Source: Macrotrachela quadricornifera (taxonomy: Eukaryota; Rotifera; Eurotatoria; Philodinida; Philodinidae). Taken from it: a DNA stretch of 64,000 nucleotides. Of the stretch, positions 57,199-64,000 are shown in pieces (the stretch's first letter is position 1; each line of letters begins with the position of its first letter). The position numbers and the translations under genes were made by a program. The DNA lies in NCBI GenBank assembly GCA_022393335.1, contig JAJEKB010020704.1, positions 492,614 through 556,613 on the forward strand, in the 5' to 3' direction. The notes beneath the pieces were generated by a model. That model saw only the letters and a list, made by a program, of their open reading frames with translations, searched no databases and was not told the DNA's origin.

Positions 57199-58625
57199 AT
57201 GATTTATTGGATTTGGCTGGTATCTGTATGCATTGGTCTTTTATCAATCTGTATTTGGTTATGTTTAATAGCTTCTTGGAATGTAAATCCACGATTGGTA
57301 CCAAAGATCCAACATAGCGTTATAACTATGTTTTTTCAAATATATTGGTATATAAACATTATGACAGCAAAAATCTTCTCTCTATCTCGGCTTGAATATC
57401 CACCTATAGGATGTCATAAAGTAACACCTATGATTGCAAAATTAAATGGTAGAAATATCCAAAGTTATGATATGGAGAATGTGTTAAAATTAATCTCATT
57501 ACCTACGCGACCTTCTCGATCATTTTATTTCTTCGCTGCATTTGTATATCCAATGCTTCCATTAGACTTTATTGGTAATAAATCTGAAACTTGGGAACGG
57601 ATTTATTCATGTTTTAATTATATGATGAATTGTAAAAAAATTATCTCACGTTCAGAAGAAATTACTATTAAATATGCTATGAAATTAGTTGAAGAATTAC
57701 ATTTATGTGATAAAAAAAATTTCAAATATCAGATAGACGTATACGAGATATAATCTGTGCTATTATGTGGGAATTAATATTTGAATTTGAACCAGAAGAA
57801 TCTGATCTTAAAATTATAATTGAATTAACTCAATCTATAACTATTTCAATGACATACAATCGTGATCCTGATTGGTCAAGACGAATTAATTTATCTACTT
57901 TATTTTTAAAACATATTCAATCAAACTATGAAATACAATCAATTCAAAATCAATTTAAATTAACAGATCAAGAAATGTGTACAGTTTTTGCAATGGAATT
58001 ATTTATTACACCAGCTTTAGAAATTAGTGAAGTAATGGCTAATTTAATGAAAATATTAGTATCTCATAATATTGAACTTGTGCAAAAACTATCATGTCAT
58101 TCAAATTTAATGAGATATGCAATTATAGCAACTGCTCATCATTATCCAGTTTCACAAGTTGTTATGCGTGAAGTTCCTAATGATGATAATCAGAAAGATT
58201 TAACAAAATCTATTAATTTAATTTCAAATATACATACAGTCGAAATTCCAACACAAAATATAGCTGAATCAAATAAAAATGGATCAGTGATTGATGATAT
58301 TAATCATTGTATATCAATTAAAAATTATGATAAAACATCTATTTCAGAAATAAATACATGTATGGCATTTGGAAAAGGTAAACGAAAATGTAAAGGAAAA
58401 GAATTAGCTATTAAAATGATAACATCTTTTTTAACAACTATATATAAAAATTTAAATGAATGGCCAATTATTGAAATATCAGCTGGACGACAATATATTG
58501 CATTTGAGTCTTATAATCATCGATTATATTATTGGTGTCGTCGTTTATTAATTGCTAATATATATTATCATTGTGATAAACTTTTTCGAACAACTGAACT
58601 TTATCGTTTTCAATGTCAATTATGA
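57199..58625 (+). CDS. Cytochrome P450-like protein, frameshifted at a poly-A run
   Basis: The N-terminus is a membrane anchor (MIYWIWLVSVCIGLLSICIWLCL). The first frame (57199-57753) and the second (open through 57765-58625) join if the A8 run at 57712-57719 changes by -2 or +1 base: LHLCDKK then FQISDRRIRDIICAIMWELI. Combined length is about 475 aa, right for a P450. The haem loop is present: FGKGKRKCKGKELA, fitting FGxGxRxCxGxxLA with the axial Cys. The K-helix ExxR is not recognisable: the equivalent place reads NLMRYAIIATAHHYPVSQ. Oxygen-binding AGxxT was not found. So it is a degenerate or highly divergent P450-like protein, probably anchored in the ER. The frameshift may be a real lesion or a homopolymer base-calling error. 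Confidence 0.6.
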
Positions 58626-58639
58626 TATCTCAATCATCA

Positions 58640-59340
58640 ATTATACAATTCTTTTTCTTTATTTCTATCAGTCTATTTGTAATATTATTATTCATGTCCT
58701 GCTTGTGTTTTTCTCTTTTTTTGTTTCAATAAAATGCTTTCACTCGAAAATGAAACTATGATACCAATATTTTTCGCTAGTTTATTCTTTTTAACGAAAC
58801 TAATGTTATCCTTCGTTGAAGAACTATAATCTTTTTTTTTCTTCAATGAAAAATTTTATATTTTATCCTTCGAAAATTATCATCAGTATAAATTATTAAG
58901 TAATATTTCAGGAGATTTATGATATTTTATGTATTTAATTTCATTTTAAATAAGTTCTAAAAGATTATCTTATTAAAAGAAAAATCTAATGTCTTATGTT
59001 CTAACTTTACTAGTTGCACAATCTAAATGTATCTGTAAAAATCAAATAAATATCATAGACGATGACGACATAGATCGAATCTACGAGGATAGAATAAGAT
59101 TTTTTCCAAATAAAATTAAGCGCGTTTAGACATGTTCAAGAAAAGAAATGCGTTTGAACCCATGTGAATGTAATGAGTGCAGAGTACTCGTGAAAATCCA
59201 GATACGTTGTCATCAAAATTGCAGTATGTACATGATCGAATTTTATCTTTTACTTTTTTCATTTTGTTTTTTTCTAAGATCTGACCAAACTTTAGTTAGT
59301 CGAATCTACAAAAAAATACTATAGAAATAGATTAATCTCT
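58640..59340. other. 3' flank of the P450-like gene
   Basis: AT-rich, with AATAAAA at about 58728 as a likely poly(A) signal. No other gene. Confidence 0.4.
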
Positions 59341-59384
59341 TATGTTTTGTTGAGGAATGAATAGTCGCTGCACAGAACACGACA

Positions 59385-59600
59385 AATCTTGGGTATCCTG
59401 TAGGAATTTTCTCAGTAAAATTACAGATACAAGTGCCTCTATCAGTACAGCTACTGAGAATTTTCGAAGTACTCATATAGGATACCCGCCTGGAACATTT
59501 TCAGTACTTCCTCTGGGAGACGCATCTGATACATGTTTTAATGCGTTTTATAAACGTATCAGGACGCGTCAAATGTTTCAGTTTCGACACGTTTACTGCG
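59385..59600. repeat. Nested inverted repeats
   Basis: GGGTATCCT (about 59391) pairs with AGGATACCC (about 59480), and TTTTCTCAGTA with TACTGAGAATTTTC type sequence inside them. A second stem, GACGCATCTGATAC / GTATCAGGACGCGTC, lies at about 59519-59575. Two adjacent hairpins with GC-richer sequence than the surroundings; it may be a small mobile element or a structured RNA. Confidence 0.4.
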
Positions 59601-59799
59601 TTTAATCCCAAAAAATTTTCAGATGGATTGAACGTTATTAGACAAGTATGAATATAGAAATTATTTAGTTTGAATAATTATATTAAAATTTATTTTCAAA
59701 TAAATAAAATAAATATATATTAATTATTGTATACAAATATTCTTTATGAAATATACAATTATTTCTCAGTTCGATGAGTTTTGAGTAACTCTCTATATT

Positions 59800-60178
59800 A
59801 ATTGTTCACTTTAATGTTTAGATACATAATAAGAGTAAAAACTAATCATTTATTTCGACGTGATTTTGTTCTTCACTATGTTCTATGTAGAGAAAATGAA
59901 GGTAACGAGCGTTTTTTTTTCTGTTCTTTTCTCACTTATTCATGCTTCATTGATTTTTTTTTACCCATCATATTAAAGGGTTGATTGTATGCTACAAACA
60001 TATATCGTTATGCGGTGAATATTATATTTGCAAAACAATCAATCCTAATTAACATCGCATCGCATCTTCATCAGTAATATAAGGTATGTATATGAATATT
60101 TAACTTAGTTTAGCAATAAACACACTACTTCATTCCCAATAATGCCTTGAAACAAAGATAGAATAGAACTAAACTGAT
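59800..60178 (+). repeat. Direct repeat flanking the P450-like gene, copy 2
   Basis: Second copy of the 56601-56958 block, same orientation, about 3.2 kb downstream. No P450 coding sequence follows it. Confidence 0.65.
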
Positions 60179-61652
60179 ACTGTTTTTCTTTCAATTTAAG
60201 ATTATTTTAAATAGACTGATAAAAAAGATATACAAGAAACATATAAACATTAACAAAAACAAAAAAGGGAGTGAATAAAATAGTAAAAAAGATTTTTTGG
60301 ATAGATATTCCTGAAATTCTAAAGATATACAATTGTTTATCAAAAAACTTTAAAATCAGTATTTTTCCTTATATTTGTCACATTAAAATTGTCTCATGTA
60401 TTTTATAATCAACCAATTATTCTCGAGAGGATCTGCATCAGAATTATTAGACGTCCAACTTAATAGTTCTGTTAAATCAATATTCAGGAATTTCTTACAG
60501 GTGTTACTTCGATGGTTAGAGTCATTGTCCATTTTTAGGTGTCAATTTTGACGAAATCGTTCTAAAATGAAAAAATAAACATTAATACACTAATATTAGG
60601 TCATTTCTATTTGTTATTTACGTTTAATAGCAGGAGGAAGATAATTTTCAAGTATATCAATATAATATAGACTATTAAGATTGCATCTGAATGTGTGATA
60701 GAACAACATACATTTGACACTAATAACATCTCACATACTTAGGTCTGACTAAGAGTTCAAAGGACATTAAATAAAAATCTAAAGATAAGGAGATATTTTT
60801 AGTTTTATTTTATCAAATATAGAGATAATTGACAGTATTATTTATTTCAAGATCAATTCTTGAAAAATTTTTAATAACCTTGGAAACTGTATAAACTAAT
60901 CAAGTTTCATTTATTTAATTACTTAAACTACCTTTGATAGAATTAGTTAATCAAGAATTCTATAGTATTAGGCCTAGCGAATATGATGTATACAATATTA
61001 TATTGATACTTTCTTCTATCATATAATTAATAATATTGAATAAGTATGAAGTCATCAATGATTAATTTGTTTCCATATTTCATTAAGAAAATGTTTCGAA
61101 TAATTTTCAAATAATGTACTTTTACTCTACAGTCTTACCCTTTCCTACATTCAGAATTATTTGATTTAAAGAATATATCATCTTCATATTTTAATTAAAA
61201 TCTATTGTCATGAATAAAAGTGTTAGATGATTCATTTTGAATCTTCTTAACTGAAACTAACTGACTTAAGAGTGAACAAGCTAAAATAAATTCATGTCCC
61301 ATATCTAGTAGTGCTAGAATCCAACTGACATTCAAGAAGAAAATTTTGCCAAAGTTTTAAAACAAATAAAATATGAATAACTCATGCAGTATCAAAGGTG
61401 TCTAAAAAGTTTTCAAGAAAAAGACTAAAGAAAAAAACTTTTGATAAATTATGTTTTAAAGAATGGATCTTGGAATAAATTAATGGCGTAATCATAACAC
61501 TAGCGCTCCTCTTGTTTTGAGTGGGAAATAGAAGGTGGTGGTACCTATTAATGCCTACCCAAAATAAGACGACACTAGTATTCTGGTCGTGCTGCTACCG
61601 GCAACTATCCTTAATATTTGATAAAACAAACCAAAAATATATCCAAATCTCC
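60179..61652. other. Intergenic region
   Basis: AT-rich, apart from the short minus-strand frame at 60383-60532 listed separately. No other gene seen. Confidence 0.4.
60383..60532 (-). CDS. Possible small protein of 49 aa
   Basis: ATG at 60532 opens MDNDSNHRSNTCKKFLNIDL then TELLSWTSNNSDADPLE, ending in TAA at 60383. An acceptor-like TTTTTTCATTTTAG lies 27 bases upstream, so it could be the last exon of a short gene. The mixed polar composition is unlike the AT-driven frames around it. No family recognised; it could be chance. Confidence 0.25.
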   Translation of the reverse strand: MDNDSNHRSNTCKKFLNIDLTELLSWTSNNSDADPLENNWLIIKYMRQF

Positions 61653-61784
61653 AGTAGTGTCACATATCCAGGATTTTGGAGATGCAGTTGCGTCTCCTGA
61701 AGGAGATGCCGCATCTCTCGCGGGAGATGCGGGTGGGGATGTGAGGGATGTGCATCTCTAAAATCCTGGATACGTCACACTACT
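61653..61784. mobile_element. Compact MITE, 132 bp
   Basis: The left end AGTAGTGTCACATATCCAGG and right end CCTGGATACGTCACACTACT are inverted repeats extending about 34 bases each (inner part ATTTT(G/A)GAGATGCA). The interior is GC-rich with further palindromic GAGATGC/GCATCTC units, so nearly the whole element can fold. No target duplication is evident. Related relic at 43937-44090. Confidence 0.7.
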
Positions 61785-62084
61785 CTTCAATTTATTGAAT
61801 ACAAATTAGTTTAAAATTACCAAAGCAATAAAACATGAACCAAAGAGAGAAAAGTGCAGATTCAAAAGTAAATTTTTTATTTGAAATAAGAAGAAAATAC
61901 GAGAATAAAAATTTTGAAATTTTCTCGTTTTAGAAAAGTCTTGAAAATTGCTGCTTGCTCAAAATTCAAGAAACTTTGTTTTTTAGGTAGATCAACTTGC
62001 ATAAAATTAAATCTCACTAAACTCCTTGTTGTTAAGAAGTATCGGAAACAGCTTTTATTATCTGTTAGTTTTTTTTAGATCGGA

Positions 62085-63632
62085 ATGTCATCAACCACTC
62101 AAGAATCACTTAATGATGACCATAGCGAAAATATTGGTCTTATAAAGAGAAGAAGCAGCGTAAAAGATGATGCACAACTTGTTGCAATGGGCTATAAACC
62201 CGAATTAGTTCGTAGATTATCCTTTTTTTCTGTGCTAGGACTATCGTTTGCGATTATAGCTGTGCCTTTTGGTGAGTCAGCAACTCTGTCTATGGGTCTG
62301 ATTAATGGTGGACCAGTAACCATTTTCTATGGTTGGATATTAGTCACTATTATATCAGTATGTATTGCAGCAAGTTTAGCAGAAGTTTGTTCAGCATATC
62401 CAACTTCAGGAGGTGTTTATTACTGGTCAGCAATGTTGGCAAACGCGAAGTGGTCACCTATTACTTCTTGGATAACAGGATGGTTAAGTCTCGTTGGAAA
62501 TTGGACAGTAACCACAGCTATCTGTTTCTCTGGTGGACAATTAATATTATCTGCAATTGGCCTTTGGAATGAATCCTATATTCCAGCTGGTTGGCATGTT
62601 GTTTTAATGTATTGGGCTATATTACTTATAGCACTGATTACAAATATTTTTGCAGCGAAACATTTGCACTTCATTAATACAATTTGTATTTATTGGACAA
62701 TTGCATCTGTTTTAATTATATCGATTACTGTATTGACAATGGCAAAAGGAGGAAGAAGAAATACAAAATATGTCTTTACTGAACTTGATGCAACAAGATC
62801 AGGTTGGCCACCAGCATGGGCTTTTTTCGTAGGATTACTTCAATCTGCTTATACTCTTACTGCTTATGGTATGGTTGCAGCTATGTGTGAAGAAGTTCAA
62901 AATCCCGAGCGAGAAGTACCTAAAGCAATGGTACTCTCTGTAATCGCTGCTGGAATTACTGGTATTGTTTATCTAATTCCTATTCTTTATGTAATGCCCG
63001 ATGTTGATAAAATGCTCTCTATACCAACTGGTCAACCAATTGGTTATCTTTTTATGACGGCAACAGGTTCTCCAGGTGGTGGTTTGGGTCTTTTGCTTTT
63101 GATCATCGGTATTCAGTATTTTGCTGGAACTGGTTCATTGACAGCTACTTCTCGATGTCTATATGCATTTAGTCGAGATGGTGCTGTACCTGGATCGAAT
63201 ATATGGTCAAAAATAAACAAACGATTTGATATTCCACTCAATGCTTTACTATTTTCAACATTAATTCAAGGTCTTCTTGGTCTCATTTATCTTGGATCTT
63301 CAGCTGCATTTAATGCATTTACTGGTGTTGCTACAATATGTCTTTCTGCATCTTATGCATTACCTGTTTTTGTACTTCTCATCCGAGGACGTCATTTAGT
63401 CGATCATGCCCCATTTCATCTTGGAAAATTTGGCTATATCATTAATCTTATTACGGTTGTTTGGATTCCCTTTGCTATCGTAATATTTACAATGCCAATG
63501 TCAATACCTGTAACACCTTCGAGTATGAATTATGCCAGCGTATTGTTTATTTTCTTTACTGTAATTAGTATTTTATGGTATATCGTATGGGGTAAAAAAC
63601 ATTTCAATGGTCCACCGGTATCGTCAAACTAA
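62085..63632 (+). CDS. APC-superfamily amino acid/choline permease, fungal type
   Basis: An uninterrupted 515-codon frame with about 12 membrane segments. The N-terminal signature AQLVAMGYKPELVRRLSFFS then VLGLSFAIIAVPFG is characteristic of the fungal GABA/choline/amino-acid permease group (UGA4/HNM1 type). Other landmarks: SLAEVCSAYPTSGGVYYWSA, the central CEEVQNPEREVPKAM and GSLTATSRCLYAFSRDGAVPGS. It should move an amino acid, GABA, choline or polyamine across the plasma membrane by proton symport or exchange. Length is normal, no intron. The absence of introns plus fungal-type sequence suggests horizontal acquisition, unproven without a tree. Codon use is AT-biased like its neighbours. 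Confidence 0.85.
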   Translation: MSSTTQESLNDDHSENIGLIKRRSSVKDDAQLVAMGYKPELVRRLSFFSVLGLSFAIIAVPFGESATLSMGLINGGPVTIFYGWILVTIISVCIAASLAEVCSAYPTSGGVYYWSAMLANAKWSPITSWITGWLSLVGNWTVTTAICFSGGQLILSAIGLWNESYIPAGWHVVLMYWAILLIALITNIFAAKHLHFINTICIYWTIASVLIISITVLTMAKGGRRNTKYVFTELDATRSGWPPAWAFFVGLLQSAYTLTAYGMVAAMCEEVQNPEREVPKAMVLSVIAAGITGIVYLIPILYVMPDVDKMLSIPTGQPIGYLFMTATGSPGGGLGLLLLIIGIQYFAGTGSLTATSRCLYAFSRDGAVPGSNIWSKINKRFDIPLNALLFSTLIQGLLGLIYLGSSAAFNAFTGVATICLSASYALPVFVLLIRGRHLVDHAPFHLGKFGYIINLITVVWIPFAIVIFTMPMSIPVTPSSMNYASVLFIFFTVISILWYIVWGKKHFNGPPVSSN

Positions 63633-64000
63633 GAATATTCGAAAAAAAACCATACTAGACAACGTTTTTATTAATAATGAGGACAAGAATTGTTATTTTC
63701 TAAAAGAGTTAAATGCTCATCAGTTTAATTCTTTGAAGACCGTTTAGCATATGTTGTCGAATCTGTTTTTCAATAGAGAAAATGATTGCTTTATCTTAAA
63801 TTCTTATGATCTGTAAGATGATTATTTGCTTCACTTGCCATCTGATTCATATCTTTTCTCACTTTCTTCGTGTTATATACATTGTTCCCACATATTCTTC
63901 TTTGTTTATAAATATTCCCTTCAATTCTTATTTCAGAATCAGCAATAAAAAATGAATCCAGAAAAAATATTTTTTTCTTACAAAAAAATTCTATCAGAAT
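63633..64000. other. 3' flank of the permease gene
   Basis: AT-rich sequence to the window edge; no further gene seen. Confidence 0.4.

Noticed and set aside
57012..57317. 101-codon frame upstream of and overlapping the P450-like start
   Set aside because: Overlaps the anchor-encoding frame in another phase; the 57199 start gives a proper membrane anchor continuous with P450-like sequence.
59357..59605. 82-codon + strand frame
   Set aside because: Spans the nested inverted repeats at 59385-59600 and has no recognisable domain; more likely a by-product of the repeat structure.
1..64000. CRISPR array, tRNA or rRNA genes
   Set aside because: No regularly spaced identical repeats with unique spacers were seen, and no tRNA T-loop (GGTTCGAATCC-like) with matching stems or rRNA sequence was recognised; the window is eukaryotic.

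Overview
The window is eukaryotic and strongly AT-rich. Genes carry very short GT-AG introns (about 45-65 nt), which can be traced exactly in several of them. Gene content points to a bdelloid rotifer (Adineta/Rotaria/Philodina type): tandem PBZ-like zinc fingers, F-box proteins, an FG-GAP repeat remnant, bdelloid-style DNA transposons and LINE fragments, and two genes of fungal or bacterial flavour (a BBE-type flavin oxidase and a fungal-type amino-acid/choline permease). The organism call is an inference from family content; no rRNA, tRNA or telomere is present to anchor it.

Layout. 1-1010 (+): 3' end of a PBZ-like zinc-finger gene. 1.5-2.7 kb: mariner-like and hAT-like remnants. 4.66-5.24 kb (-): a two-exon, Cys-rich, single-pass membrane protein. 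7.6-8.2 kb: a repeat with 12-bp inverted ends, a tandem array and a G-run. 8.57-8.79 kb (-): an FG-GAP remnant. 8.94-11.08 kb: an end-to-end piggyBac element with TTAA duplications, disabled by one stop and one lost catalytic Asp. 11.9-18.4 kb: a decayed LINE split by a 1-kb foldback element and by a 1.6-kb inverted-repeat element. 18.9-22.6 kb (+): an F-box exon and an array of twelve 84-nt LRR exons with a period of about 142 bp. 24.9-32.2 kb (-): a divergent ARF-like GTPase, an MDR quinone-oxidoreductase-like gene, and a six-exon secreted BBE-like oxidase whose second intron holds a deleted piggyBac copy. 34.4-34.9 kb (-): a broken multi-pass membrane protein.

36.1-43.1 kb: two convergent paralogues of a large type I membrane protein. 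The + copy is damaged; the - copy is intact over four exons (669 aa). 46.0-49.2 kb (-): an F-box protein and a three-exon secreted RNase T2. 51.4-52.3 kb (-): a second, full-length F-box protein. 53.3-56.2 kb: two inverted-repeat structures. 56.4-60.2 kb: three perfect CRE palindromes, then a P450-like gene carrying a poly-A frameshift, the gene being flanked by direct repeats. 61.65-61.78 kb: a compact MITE. 62.1-63.6 kb (+): an intronless APC permease.

There is no operon-like organisation. The genes are independent, and much of the sequence between them is transposon debris. The most unusual items are the LRR exon array with its three-exon higher-order repeat, the convergent intact/damaged membrane-protein pair, the ARF with two altered nucleotide-site residues, and the P450-like gene that keeps its haem loop but lacks a recognisable ExxR. 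No wholly new system could be proven from sequence alone.
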